A DNA stretch of 64,000 nucleotides from Laccaria trichodermophora (lineage: Eukaryota; Basidiomycota; Agaricomycetes; Agaricales; Hydnangiaceae). Where the stretch lies: the NCBI GenBank assembly GCA_018417955.1, contig JACTVC010000004.1, positions 2,790,001 to 2,854,000 on the forward strand. Reading direction: 5' to 3'. Position 1 is the first letter of the stretch, and the number at the start of each line of letters is the position of its first letter. Both the position numbers and the translations under genes were made by a program. Of the stretch, positions 1 to 11,054 are shown in pieces. The notes beneath the pieces were generated by a model. That model saw nothing but the letters and a program-made list of their open reading frames with translations. It searched no databases and had not been told where the DNA came from.

Positions 1-432
1 AGGCCTAATTGTGGTCCACCATGCCAAGAAAGCGAAGGCTTGCAAAATTGAACGTTTAGCCTTCGCCGCATTGATTTGGACCAGCTTCTGGGTAGAGTAA
101 ACCTTCGCGAGGCACTCTGTTGGGAACTGGAGAGGGGCTTTCGCACGAGGGGGAAACTTCTCGTCGAATTCAACAATACTGCGGACACAAGCCTGTGTGC
201 GGATAAGGTCTCTGCTACAGATCTGGCATTGTCCCTCAGCCATAGACCATCCGTCAAGCTGCTCTTCCACTGGAACCGCCGTTTCGAGCTTGTCATACCA
301 AGGGCGCTCGTTGAGGAGGAAGGAAGTAGGGGTCCATGGGGCCCACTGTTCGTCTTCCCTGTACCAATCGGGATCCCTCGCGTTGTCGATCGGCAAGGTT
401 TGACCTGAGTCGGAAAAGTCTTCGAACTCCAT
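1..432 (-). CDS. Partial gag-like N-terminus of a retrotransposon polyprotein (runs off the window)
   Basis: An open frame of 144 codons starts at an ATG read from 432 towards 1 and is still open at the window edge. The protein begins MEFEDFSDSG, has a Cys pair in the motif CQICSRDL and ends near the edge with AFAFLAWWTTIRP. From memory of the family, Agaricomycete Ty3/gypsy polyproteins carry a comparable tryptophan-rich 'FLAW' segment in their N-terminal gag-like part, so I read this as the start of a second retroelement lying mainly left of the window. It has the same strand as the large gypsy element and lies about 450 bases downstream of its integrase, as expected if two copies were in tandem around one LTR. 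No catalytic domain is visible and the assignment is tentative. Confidence 0.4.
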   Translation of the reverse strand, partial: MEFEDFSDSGQTLPIDNARDPDWYREDEQWAPWTPTSFLLNERPWYDKLETAVPVEEQLDGWSMAEGQCQICSRDLIRTQACVRSIVEFDEKFPPRAKAPLQFPTECLAKVYSTQKLVQINAAKAKRSILQAFAFLAWWTTIRP

Positions 433-885
433 CTGGGTTCAGGTAAGTTCCTGAATACAACGGCTGCGTCTGGGATTAGGGTTGTATCTGAATTCAAGCC
501 CACCCAGATGACATCTCGGTCGATTCTGACGGTTGTGGAAGCGATGGGGTTAAGGTGATGAATTGATAAATCCATGATGACTCAGACAAGCAGGACAGTC
601 CACTGCGAGCTTAGCCGTCCACCCAACTCTTACTCGTGGACAGTCCCAACAAATAAAGGTAGGGGCAGGAAGGGTAAAGAAAAAAGAGGGTGAATGGGAT
701 GCACGAGTTCTTATATCCACATGTGTCCCTGATTGATGAGATAGATAGTGCCTGGCACGCGTTGTAATGTTTTTGTCTAGTTGTTACGAAAAAAATAAAT
801 GAGAAAAAAAAAGAGAAAGCGGTTGAAGAGTCGAGGGAGAAAGCAGAGGGAAAGCATAATTTGGCGTCGCATAGCCGGTTTTTCT
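433..885 (-). other. Non-coding stretch after gypsy pol; probable LTR and leader
   Basis: No gene is visible. Read on the minus strand it holds pyrimidine-rich runs, a TATA-like TATAAG (around 710) and then the gag-like ATG at 432. This is where the 3' LTR of the minus-strand gypsy element should lie. I could not fix the LTR ends because the second LTR is outside the window. Confidence 0.35.
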
Positions 886-2551
886 TCAGAGGTTATGCTT
901 AGCGCGATACTCCTTCAGCAGAGTCGGAGAATTCTTTAGATCAGTGGCGGTGCCCCAAGTGTCGAACTGCGGGCCATAGTTCACCCATCTTATCAAGTAC
1001 TTCAGAGTGGCTTTCTTCCCAATTCTCTGGTGGCCCACTATCTTCTCAACTTCGAATTCTTCTGATTCAAGTCGACGTGTGAAGGACTCGGGTAGTGTAG
1101 TTCGGTTGCCGTAAGTGTCGTCTTCCGTATATTTCTTAAGGTGTTGAATGTTAATCACAGGCGAACCAGGATAATTGTCCCCCATCCTGAGATGGTAGAC
1201 CTTAGGATTTATCTTTTGTAGTACCTCAAAGGGTCCAATCCAGTGGGGGGTGAGTTTAGCTCCCTCGCCTTTTGATTCTACCCATTCCAGTGAATGCGGA
1301 TTCACTAAAACCTTATCTCCCTCGGATAGTTCGAGTGCTTTACGTCCTTTGTTGTGACTGCGAGCTTGATGATGTTGCGCGTGAGCTATCGATTGTCTTG
1401 CGCTATCCCGCAACATTTGGAGTTTAGCTAACCAATCCTCTGAGGTAGATCGTTTGATTTCGTTTTTCTCCGTTCCTTTAGGCATCAAGAAATCCATCGG
1501 GGTACGTGGCTCAAATCCGAGCATCAAGAAGTTCGGAGTCGTCCCGGTCGAACTATGGATGCTAGAATTGTACGCCCATTCCAGCAACGGTAGCCATAAG
1601 GCCCAATCTTCTTTGTTTTTGGACACGAACGCCCTCAGCATTATCTCTAGAAAACGGTTCACGATCTCCATCTGCCCATCATGCTGAGGGTGATGAGAGG
1701 ACGATAGCGACATCTTGGTGCGTAAGAATTTTGCGACCCCCCTCCAAAAATCTGAGGTCCATCTAGGGTCTCTATCGCATATTATGCTCTCTGGCAGCCC
1801 AAATCGACAGACTATTTTCTTGACGAACAAAGCGCCGAAATCTTCAGCATTTAACCCAGTAGTAGTTGGCGTAAAGGTACCATGTTTGGTCAGTCGATCG
1901 ACTGTTACATGGATGGCGTTGAACCCTTCTGACCAAGGAAGGTTCACGATAAAATCCATAGCTATTGATTGGTATGGTCTACTGGGGATGGGATTAGGTA
2001 TGAGATACCCATATTTATTGAAATTCGGGGTCTTAATCTTTTGGCATACGTCGCAGGTTTGAACGAACTTGATCAAGTCCGCTTTCATCCTTTTCCAGTA
2101 GAATTTCACACTCAATTTTTGCCACAGTTTCTCCGGTCCTTGGTGAGCGCTTTCAAAGGCTTGTTCATGCACTTCTTCGAGGATTAGTTTCCTCTGGCTC
2201 GAAGGTACACACAACCTCGGTTGGTAGTCAGCGTCTCTAAAGAACATCAGTCCGTCATCATTCTTGAAGAAGCGATGTCCTGGTGTCCACTGATCCACTT
2301 TTGTCTTAGGGTCATCCCAGACTTTCGAAAACTGGGGATCTTTCGAGTAGCCATCTACCCAATCCCGAAGTGTCTCTTCTTCCAAATGTACCAGTAGGTT
2401 AGGAGGGGGATTGGATGCTTCCCAGTATTCACTAGTTGATTCTTCTGTCGGGTTTGTCAGTGAAGTCGGCTTCACGCTTACTTCCAGAGGTGTATCTCTT
2501 TCCTTGAGTTTTGAGCTACGTGTGTTGATGTGAGCCTCTTTGACTTCCTCC
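886..2551 (-). pseudogene. Ty3/gypsy pol, 3' part: integrase and chromodomain
   Basis: C-terminal part of the gypsy polyprotein, which would insert element cDNA into chromatin. An HHCC zinc-binding region comes first (His in EVHEQAFESAHQG, then CDVCQKIK). The integrase core follows, with Asp in MDFIVNLP, Asp in CDRDPRWTSDFW and Glu in GQMEIVNRF, making a complete D-D-E set. A chromodomain-like end carries VEKIVGHQR and YLIRWVNYG, typical of chromoviruses that target heterochromatin. The longest open stretch starts at an internal Met (2475), but the frame continues upstream to 2551, where the 1.9-kb element is inserted. The preceding codons lie at 4449 and beyond, and removing the element and one TSD keeps frame. 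The domain itself looks intact; the gene is broken by the insertions. Confidence 0.9.
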
Positions 2552-2892
2552 GAGCTCTTTACTCTCCTCCACCTATTCCTACCGGACTCCTACTGGACTC
2601 CCGGATTCCTACTGGATTCCTACCGGACTGGACTAGGACTGGGACAATTTTTATGTTGGCTGATCACCATACAAATTTTGTGTCCCAGTCCTAGTGGAGT
2701 CCTAGTGGAGTCCTAGTAAATTCCTACTGGAATGGTCCCAAATCACAAGGAATTGCGGATTCCTAAGGAATGGGTATAGTGGAGTCCAGTAGGAATCCAG
2801 TAGGAGTCCAGTAGGAATTTCCGAGCACTAGGAGTCCAGTAGGACCAGTAGTTTGTCACTGTTGTTGTTATTATATAATATTTAAAAAAAGC

Positions 2893-2977
2893 GCAACCAC
2901 AAGAATTGAACCCTCAACATTATGGACACAGTAGCATATTACAGACATGAGTGCTCTACCAGTTACACTACAATTGC
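2893..2977 (-). tRNA. tRNA-like sequence inside the 1.9-kb element (possible degenerate tRNA-Tyr)
   Basis: On the minus strand an 85-nt segment can form a 7-bp acceptor stem (GCAATTG with TGGTTGC, several G-U pairs). It has an A-box-like D-arm (TAGTGTAACTGGTAGAGCAC), a loop CTGTAAT that would place anticodon GTA, and a B-box-like T-arm (GGTTCAATTC). Seven T residues follow two bases after the acceptor end, like a pol III terminator. The anticodon stem pairs badly, so it may be a degenerate tRNA gene or a tRNA-derived pol III module. The same sequence is kept in copy 2. Confidence 0.4.
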
Positions 2978-3824
2978 TTTATTATGGATATAAATTATAT
3001 GCCCTACATACCAACCGGCTGACCTCTTCCCAGAAAGGACGCCGGCAAATTCCGCGAGTGGGAAATTTGCACAACCCTCAGCCCACCATCGAAAACCTCT
3101 CTCTTCCCACCACCACCCACACCCGTGCCGCCTCGTCACCACCACCACCACCAGTCGCCGCCACCACTCACAACGCCCATAGCCGCCACCGTACACCATC
3201 CACGACGCCCACTGACCAACGCCACGTCACCACGATCACCCGTGGCCACCACCAGCATCAAGAACGACGCGAGAACGCCACGTCACAAACAAACGAGCCG
3301 CCGGCGAGTCCGAGGCGATGAAAACGGACGACGAGGGACAACCGAGAGGGTGCCACATGACGAACGACGACGACGTCGTCGTTCGTCGTCATACAAAAGT
3401 GAGTGCGCCCCCCCTCTTCCATCCCAACACACCCCGTTAACGACAACGATGACAGCCGACGACGACAACCGCCGACGACGATGCCTGCCCATGACGACGA
3501 CTGCCAACGAGGATGCCCGCCCACGATGACGACCGCCCACAACGACGAGTGCCGATCTGACCCCGTTAACGACACCCATCACACGACGACGATGACACGA
3601 AGACAACGGGCGCCCACCACGTCGAGTGCCCACCACGTCGACCACCCACCAATACACGACAACGCCGAAAGACGACGAGCGCCCACCACGACGAGCACCC
3701 ACCATTACACGACGACACGAAGCGCCCACGCCGAAAGACGACGAGTGCCCACCATTACACGACGATGATGACACGAAGACGTCGAGCGCCCACGCCGATG
3801 AGTGCCCACGACGGCAAGCATTTT

Positions 3825-4025
3825 CCCTCCCCCTTCTCTGTCCCCTTTCCCTCCCCCCTTCCCTTTCCCTTCCCATTTCCATGTACCCCTTTCCTTTCCC
3901 CTCCCCCTGTCCCTCCTGTCCCTTCCCCCTTTGTCCCTTCCCCCCCTGTCCCTTCCCCCTTCCTTTTCCCTCTCCCTTCCTTGTCCACCCCCATTTCCTT
4001 CTACCCCCTTCCCTGTCCTCTTCCT
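3825..4025. repeat. Polypyrimidine tract in 1.9-kb element
   Basis: About 200 bases are almost only C and T on the plus strand, made of variants of CCCTTCCC and TGTCCCTTCCCC. The second copy at about 48345-48560 differs by small unit gains and losses, as expected of slippage. Open frames here on either strand are low-complexity artefacts. Confidence 0.85.
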
Positions 4026-4209
4026 CCCTGACCACATTAGATTAGTAGTATACTTTTTGTATATAATTATGTCTATAGTTATCAATATAATATTCTATGC
4101 TCAAATATCAACTTTGTATGAACTTCTAAGGTGGCTTAAGGTCTGACTTCATAAAATATTGATAGAAAGTGGTTACTCCAGTAGGAATTCCATCTCTGAA
4201 ACATTGTAT

Positions 4210-4432
4210 TCACTTTGTTTAAGGTTCAATTGGAGTCCAGTAGGAGTTCAGTAGGAGTCCAGTAGGAGTCCAGTAGGAGTCCAGTAGGAGTCCAGTAGGA
4301 GTCCAATAGGAGTCCAGTAGGAGGGGAATGTGAAAATGCTTTTTTGGAAAGAATGTTGAAATCCAGTAGGAATCCGGTAGGAATCCAGTAGGAATCCGGG
4401 AGTCCAGTAGGAGTCCAGTAGGAATAGGTGGA
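4210..4432. repeat. Subterminal 11-bp repeat array of the 1.9-kb element
   Basis: Tandem copies of GTCCAGTAGGA with a period of 11 bases, some changed to ATCCAGTAGGA or ATCCGGTAGGA, and some separated by unique sequence. The opposite end (about 2575-2855) holds the same words in inverted orientation. Such subterminal arrays are typical transposase-binding regions; that role is an inference here. Confidence 0.8.
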
Positions 4433-4448
4433 GGAGTGATAAGTATTG

Positions 4449-6321
4449 CTTCCTCCAAGCAATCCGCGATGCTAAAAGCCATGAAAGCAGCTTTGCCCAT
4501 GGAGGGGTTTGCACAAAAATCTATATGGATCGGGCTCATCTCCAACGAGGCCGTTTCGTCTCCAGCTGGAGAGTCTTGGGGCGGTGGAGCACGGTATAAT
4601 CGGGATAAAGGGTCAACGTTAGAGTGCTTCCTACCTGGATGGTGGACTATGGATAGATGAGGGGCATAGGCTGAAAATATGGTTCCCCAAGCAGCTAATC
4701 GTCTATTGGAGTTTTTGTATGTTTTGGCCCATTGTAGAGCCGCATGGTCCGTGACTAACGTTACTTTTTCGCCTTCGATAAAAGGCTGGAACTTCACGAG
4801 CCCCTCTTTTGCTCCTAAGGCTTCATGTTCTGTTGTCGAATAGCGTGTCTCGGCCGACTTAAACGTACGAGACCAATAAGCGATGACTCGTTCGATGTAA
4901 ACAATCGTGTCTTCGAAAGGCTCCAACCAACCTTTTGCTACCAAATTGTCGTCGAACGAGGACAGCAGCTGGACGACTAGCTTAGGGGGATTCTTTCCTG
5001 ATTCGTGAGCTTTCTTGAGTTGATCATAGAGTCTTGTCCCTCTCAAATCTTTTATTTTGATAGGTTGTACTTGCTGGAGGGTGCAACCCAGCGCTTCATC
5101 TGACGCGTCCGTGTACAAACGGTAGGGAGAACCCTCCGTAGGATGTCCCAAGACCGGAGCTTCCTGAAGTGCCTTCTTGATTGAATTGAAAGCATTCTCA
5201 CATTCTGCTGTCCAGTTCCATTTCGCCCCCTTTCTGAGTAATTGGAATAAAGGGTAGCACCAGTCCGCGTAATACGGGATGAAGGCTGAGAAGTAGACCG
5301 CCATACCCAAAAAAGTTTGTAGCTGCGATAACTTCGTAGGACTCAACAGTTCCAGAATGGCGCGGACTTTTTCGGCATGCATGGATAACCCCAATCGCGA
5401 GACTTTATGTCCTAGCAAGAGTATAGAGGAATAAAAGAGGTGACATTTAACCGGAGATAGAGTGATGCCGGCTTTCTCTATAGCTTCAAGAACTTGGTCT
5501 AAGTGGTAAATGTGATCTTCGTAGGTTTTCGAATAGATCACTATGTCATCGATGTAGACTAAGCAGAAGATCCACAGGTATGGGGATAATATTCCCTGCA
5601 TTACTCTCTGAAAAATGGAAGGTCCATTTCTCAAACCAAAGGGCATTCGTTTGAATTGGAAGAGGCCGCGGTGCGTTCTGAAAGCTGTTTTTTCGACGTC
5701 TTCTTTGTCCATTTCTAGTTGAGTAAAACCCAAGAGCGCGTCCAAGGAGGATAAGACCTGAGCCCCGGACAGAGAGGATAGGATTTCCGACTGCTGCGGA
5801 ATAGGAAATTCATCGGGTATAGTCGCGGCGTTTAATTTCCTATAGTCTACACAAAATCGAGGCTTGCCGTTTCAGTACGCTATAACGACTGGGGCGCTCC
5901 ATGGACTCTTTGAAGGTTCGATCACATCCTGCTTGAACCATTTATCTAACTGCTCATCCATGACTGCCCTTTTTGCAGGAGAAGCCCCATACATTGGAAC
6001 AGCTATCGGGACCTGCCCATCAACTGTCCTGATATGGACTTTACTCGGATGGTGGCCTAAACGACTGTCGAACCCAAAGGCCTTCTGACGCCTCTCGAGC
6101 ATTTCCCAGGCTTTCTCCTTCAGATGTTCTGGAAGGGACCCTACGTCGAGGAACTCACGCATCTTAGAGGAGGGATATTCAGTTAGGTCTGGAAGCTCTG
6201 CGGTCTTTGGGCTGTAAGCCTCTGTTCATTTTCCTCTGTTTTCTCGCCCTGGTTGGCTTTTGGCTGCTCCGATCGTTCCTCTGTTGACTCCTCCGCCGAT
6301 GCAGTCGAGGGTGATTCGTAC
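4449..6321 (-). pseudogene. Ty3/gypsy pol, middle part: reverse transcriptase and RNase H (nonsense and frameshift)
   Basis: Minus-strand coding segment for reverse transcriptase and RNase H, which copy the element RNA into cDNA. Visible are DEQLDKWFKQDVIEPS and SPWSAPVV, then FGLRNGPSIFQRVMQG, the catalytic VYIDDIVIYSKT, and the connection motif LQTFLGMAVYFSAFIP. The RNase H part has TDASDEALG, the Glu in TTEHEALGAKEG and VTDHAALQW. Two lesions are seen: a TGA at 5872-5874 just after SAPVVIAY, where the family normally has Trp, and a frame change between about 6185 and 6230, so the upstream linker is in another frame. At 4449 the frame runs into the inserted 1.9-kb element and resumes in frame at 2551. 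At 6321 it is cut by element A and resumes in frame at 10861. Confidence 0.9.
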
Positions 6322-6544
6322 CAGCCCTAGCTGTAAGAATTGACCAAATTGTGCTGGACCTGCCCACCTTTTTCTATTGCGTAGAGCATGGATATGTCCA
6401 CTTGCCAAAAAGCAAAAGTTTCCAGCACCCATTTCAATTATAAAAATGTTTCTAAAAATTTCCACCTATAATAAAATATACCCCTAGAATAGGTTTTCTG
6501 AAAGAAAATGGTTCTATAGCATCTATTTTTAGCCTCAGTTTCTT

Positions 6545-7005
6545 TCTGAATGTTTGTGATTTATTACAAATCTAAATATAGCTCAGATGTTTTATAATTA
6601 AAAATGGAACATCCTGGATCAGTATTGATGACTGGTATGTTTTCCTGTATGTTTTGTTTTCCCAAAGAGCATCCAGATATGTTTTTTCTTGGGATCCAGA
6701 ATGTTTCAAATCTAAATATAGCTCAGATATGTTTAAAAATTTTTAGAAATGGTACATCCAGGATCAGCATTGATGACTGGTATGTTTTCCTGTATTCTGT
6801 GAATGTTTTGTTTGCCTAAAGAGCATTCACATATGTTTTTCTTGGGATAATGTTTGTGATTTATCAGAAATCTAAATATAGCTCAGTTATATTTTATGAT
6901 TTAAAATTGTCAGAAATAGTACATCCTGGACCAGTATTGATGACTGGTATGCCCCCCTATATTCTGTGTATGTTTTTCTTGCCAGAAGAGCATCCACATA
7001 TGTTT
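6545..7005 (+). repeat. Subterminal tandem repeats in element A
   Basis: Three diverged units of about 140-160 bases, each with AAATCTAAATATAGCTCAG (about 6570, 6708 and 6869), then ACATCCWGGAYCAGTATTGATG, GACTGGTATG and a GAGCATYCASATATG segment. The same array occurs in copy B (about 16620-17080, inverted) and copy C (about 26750-27210). The rest of the left half (7005-8460) is AT-rich and without a recognisable feature. Confidence 0.8.
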
Positions 7006-8479
7006 TTTTCATGTCAAAATCCCTTTGAAAAAGCTGCATTTCACCAGAATACTCTAATTGTGATAGTTCTCATTTTTCTCCTTCAAATCTTGTGTTGCAG
7101 CTACTCAGAGCTACCATGTGATGTAGAAATGTATTTCGGATTTTTTCAAAAAAATTCCGCCTCAATCAGAGGTGTGGATATGATGGATGCACAAGTTGTG
7201 TTCCGGATGACCTTTTTCTCTTCAGGGCTTCTAGGTAACAAACAAGTGTCAACAAAGGTAGTTTCCAAGAGGAAAATACACTTTGGAGGGTGTCATTCAA
7301 ATTATTGATGCTATTGAGTTCATATTTCCTCAGTTGCAACTGGTTTGTGTCATATAGTATGTATTTTGTACTTCAATTCACCAGCTTTTCGGATGGATGG
7401 GTCAAGTTCCAGCTGGATGACGTTGCCAAAGGTGTTGCCACACAGATACAAACAGTTGCCTCCATGTGCCCAGAGCCTCAAAAGGCACGGTTATTCATCC
7501 TTTCCACTTGTATATTTACCAAAACATAAACATGTTAGTACTCTAAAAGTAAATGATAGCCCAGTTTTTCATTTTTTGTGTTCATGGTGCCCTCGCAAGT
7601 GGATGGATGCCACATTGTGAACTTGGATGACGAGTTCGAAGCCATAGACAAATAGATGCAAACTTTTCAAAAACATCAAAAACATCGGAAAAACAACTGA
7701 AATTGAGCCAGTAGAGGAAGGGAACACTACACTGACATTAGTAATACATAGCAGCATGTTTAATTTACAACATTGGGCTTCTCTCTTATCAAAAGTTGGT
7801 TAAAAGTTGTGGAGAAGGGTGTATATCTGTCTTCAAATGTCAAAAACATATCATTCCAGCAACTTGTAAGCTAATTCATGCCAGCTATAGCCTACCAGCA
7901 TTCAGTGCATGAGTAAAATAATATTAGGACAGGCAGTGTCAGATTTTGAGTGAAAGAACATACCTGAAAGTCTTGTTCCATCTTTTTAAATTTTTAGGAG
8001 GGTTACAAAACATAGAATTGTGATGGGAAATCTTGCTCTGCTTGCCCAATTTTGAGGGAATCAGATTCACCTCTTCCTAGCTAAAGGTGGATGTTCATAT
8101 AAAATTTGTGAGTACTGTATTCACTTTGATAATGAAGGATTGGTTGTGAAAGTCATTGAATAGAGTAGATTTCTTGTGACTTTAACTATATTGTGTCCAC
8201 TAAAACAATCCAATGGCCATAAAATTTACATAGAGATATTCAGAATGACAAACTGAATGGACTCACAAAGTTTTATGGAAATGAGAGGGTTGTGGAGATA
8301 CAAGTAATGGGATAGGTATGTAGAGGGTCACAGTAAAGTAACTGAAAGTGCCGGAATCTCAGGTGTAGATTAAAACTTTTCTGACTTTTACTCCCTGCCC
8401 AGTAGATACATAATGCTACCTATCTCAAATGATAGTACTATTCCTTAGAACCTCTAAATGTGCTTTTATATATATTTTC

Positions 8480-9990
8480 CCCCTTCAAGAACGAGTGCGC
8501 GAGCGAGTGCATGCAGCACTCCTTCAGCGCTCGGCATTTTCCGAGCGCTGTTGATGGGTGGTTGAGCAACCACATCGACGTCTCTGCCACCCCAATCATG
8601 CCTTCCGCTCAACCATCGACTCGCCCTTCCGCTCGAAGATCGACTCATCGTTGGTCTCCCACTCCAATCAAGCCCTCATTAACGTCCCGAGTCGTCGACT
8701 ATCGAATCGACGATTATCAACCACGCTCAAATGACGACCACCAGCAACTTCGACATTCGGGAGTTCAACGGAGAAAGGACCTGGGGATGTTCGCTGGATG
8801 CGAACTTAATGAAGGTGAGCTTATTCTCGAGGAGCACCCCTTCATATCTCATAGGTATACAGCAACAGCGCCACTGCCAAATTGCTGATATGGTACGCCA
8901 ACGGTCAACCCGGGCGTGCCACGTCGTCAACGACTTTCAAAACAACGACGCCCATGATACCAGTCCCACAACGAGCGACGACGACGATGATCCACCACCA
9001 CCACCACCACCCTCCACTAACGATAGTGATAGCCCACCACGCAGTCCCCCCAAACAACAATGGGCCACGAGTGCCCACCCACCACCCATGGACGGCGACG
9101 AGCCACGAATGCCCACCCACCACCCATGGACGGCGACGAGCCACGAATGCCCACCACTCACAGGCGGCGACGAGTGCCCACCATCTGACAACAACAATAC
9201 ACGCCGTACATCCAACAAGTCATACCATTCCGACTCATGGATTTCGGCGAGGCGGAGCTTTTCGATGCTGTAAGTTTTCCTCTTATCCGTTGGGAAGTCA
9301 TTTTGACATTCGGGTTTCACAAAGGGGCGGGCTGGGGATGTTTTCTAGGTGAGTTCATCTTACAAGACCACCCCTCGCACTTAATCGGATCGATCGTCTA
9401 TGCCAACGGCGTTCCCACAAAATGGTTGACGTGTCACCAGTCCATCCGGGCGTGCCACGTTGATATCGACTTTCAGGACGACGACACCTATGCCGCCAAG
9501 AACCGACTACGACGCAGCATCGCCCTTCCCCAATGATGGCAACCACATATCACCACCACAACCAACGAACAACGAGGGGCCACGAGTTCCCACCACCCAT
9601 GGATGGCGATGAGCGCCCACGATCACCACCACTCGAACGACGACGGGGGACGAGAGCATCACCAGCACAATCACCAACCCAGGTTTGCTGATATACCGCC
9701 TCCCCCCACTCCCCTAATCATACATAACCTAGGTGTCACGTCGTCAACAGCGCCCTGGCAATCAAACTCGTTATTACTCGCCATCGGACCGACTCAACAT
9801 GACGGGAGACAATCAATACGAGGACGGACAACAACAACAGGTCGACAACGACAAGGGACGGCGTCACCGGACAACGACGACGCGACAAGACACGGAAACG
9901 GGACGCCGACGACGGCACTACGACGCCCAGGACAACGGCGGCACGGTGACGATATAGGACACCAACGACGCAACTTCGACACGCGGTAAC
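8480..9990 (+). repeat. CGACGA/CCACCA-rich core of element A
   Basis: About 1.5 kb of C- and A-rich sequence on the plus strand with many GACGACGA and CCACCACCA runs. A 35-bp unit around CCCATGGACGGCGACGAGCC is tandemly duplicated near 9090-9145, with words such as GTGCCCACC. Similar composition is found in the 1.9-kb element and at both ends of the 31.7-kb element. I see no protein-coding signature. From 9990 to 10860 there is AT-rich sequence without a recognised feature. Confidence 0.7.
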
Positions 9991-10860
9991 GGTAAGCGTA
10001 TAACCGAGTCGAGGATATGCTGATTTGCTGCAGTGTTTTGTGAACGGTACGATTGAGCAGGGGAGGATTTGGTTGGCAGGTCTGTAAGATGTTTGACGAG
10101 GGCTTAGCTGTTTTCATGAGGTCGTTGGGAGCAGTGTACATGTTTGTATACTCAGATTCCGTATTACTTTCTGCCTGGTTTTCTTGCCCTGTATGTCATG
10201 TCATAGAGTACCCTTTTTTTAATTTGATTTCGACGTTGTTTACATTTGTGTACCAACGGCGTCTAAAGCCCCAAAGTCATCCAAAAAGGGTTTGTCCCAT
10301 CCAGCTTATTTCCGTCAGATTTGACAGAGGGAAACTATTGAGGATTGTCAGAACATTATAGTATATATATATGGTAAGTTTCAGATGTTCTTTCTATGAC
10401 GAACAAAGCTGTAGGGCACAAAGGATCTCCGTAGAATAAGCATTTGGAATTGTTTACATTTGTTGTGTAGGAGCATCAATCCTCAAAGGTCATCCGAAGT
10501 TGGTTGACCCAATCCATCTATTTCTGAAATACGAACACATGAGGAACCAATTCTATTAAACGTAAATAACATACAGGATATATTTGGAATGATTTGCAAG
10601 GCTTTCATGTTGGAGAAACACATGCAGAAGCAAAAACATTGTTGTTGAGCCCAAAACAGTGGTTTGTTTGCAGATATTGACATATTGGCTGAAAAACAAA
10701 TACAGGACATCAATGGATATTTAGGAATACCCTGAATTATAATGTGGAGGGCTCCCTGGACCAGTCCACATCCCAAAGAACCTGGATATTTCCATCCTCT
10801 ACGCAATAGGTATGGGTGGATTAGTCCAATATACAAGGCATAGTCTTACAGCTATGGGTG

Positions 10861-11054
10861 TTCGTACAGTGAGATCGCTATGATCGCGGCCAGCGCTTCC
10901 GCCGTCTTTGTCAGCTTGTCAAGTCCTTCTGGCGTCTGTGGGGCGTCAAAATACTCTTGGGGATCCGTCAAATATCCCACTATATCTCCTTTGCGAATCG
11001 TCTTCGGGTGCGGTGAAGGGTTGGATATCGGAATCCAAGGGTTGGCTGCGGAAA
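10861..11054 (-). pseudogene. Ty3/gypsy linker fragment between protease and reverse transcriptase
   Basis: A 194-base remnant of the same gypsy frame, with no stop, encoding ANPWIPISNPSPHP, then KGDIVGYLTDPQEYFDAP and a helix-rich EALAAIIAISLYE. It continues in frame with the RT fragment at 6321 once element A and one TSD copy are removed. It also continues with the fragment ending in FVVPNVLIS at 42750 once the 31.7-kb element and one TSD copy are removed. It therefore joins the outer retrotransposon across two nested insertions. Confidence 0.85.

Larger units (their letters stand above)
2552..4448. mobile_element. 1.9-kb non-autonomous DNA transposon, copy 1, in gypsy pol
   Basis: A 1897-bp element flanked by a perfect 8-bp TSD CTTCCTCC (2544-2551 and 4449-4456). 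Its ends form imperfect inverted repeats: GAGCTCTTTACTCTCCTCC on the left against CAATACTTATCACTCCTCC read inward from the right, then about 55 bases of near identity (CACCTATTCCTACYGG and on). It has no transposase. Inside are subterminal 11-bp repeats (TCCAGTAGGAG and variants), a tRNA-like sequence, a CGACGA-rich core and a polypyrimidine tract. A second copy, about 1.9 kb without its own insertion, lies at 43036-48945 with a different TSD, which confirms both ends. The 8-bp TSD fits hAT or KDZ-type transposases; the mobilising enzyme is unknown. Confidence 0.9.
6322..10860 (+). mobile_element. 4539-bp non-autonomous element, copy A, inserted in gypsy pol
   Basis: The element starts CAGCCCTAGCTGTAAGA and ends with the complement of CACCCATAGCTGTAAGA. 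It is flanked by a 7-bp TSD TTCGTAC (6315-6321 and 10861-10867). The terminal inverted repeats are imperfect over about 80 bases and share TATTGCGTAGAG. No transposase or conserved domain is seen. Open frames up to 180 codons are arginine-, histidine- or proline-rich products of CGACGA and CCACCA tracts and differ in frame from one another. Two further 4539-bp copies exist (B at 12770-17308 inverted; C at 26531-41648 interrupted). I noticed only one base difference (9348 against 40136), so transposition or gene conversion was recent. Read in the minus direction, the gypsy frame is continuous across this insertion. Confidence 0.9.

Noticed and set aside
2963..4146. Long Arg-, His-, Val- or Pro-rich open frames in the 1.9-kb element
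   Set aside because: They overlap on both strands in several frames and are products of CGACGA and C/T tracts; no conserved domain, and the two copies disagree in frame.
8460..10361. Open frames of 100-180 codons in the 4.5-kb elements (also in copies B and C)
   Set aside because: The frames are identical among copies only because the DNA is. They are low-complexity, lack motifs and alternate between strands.
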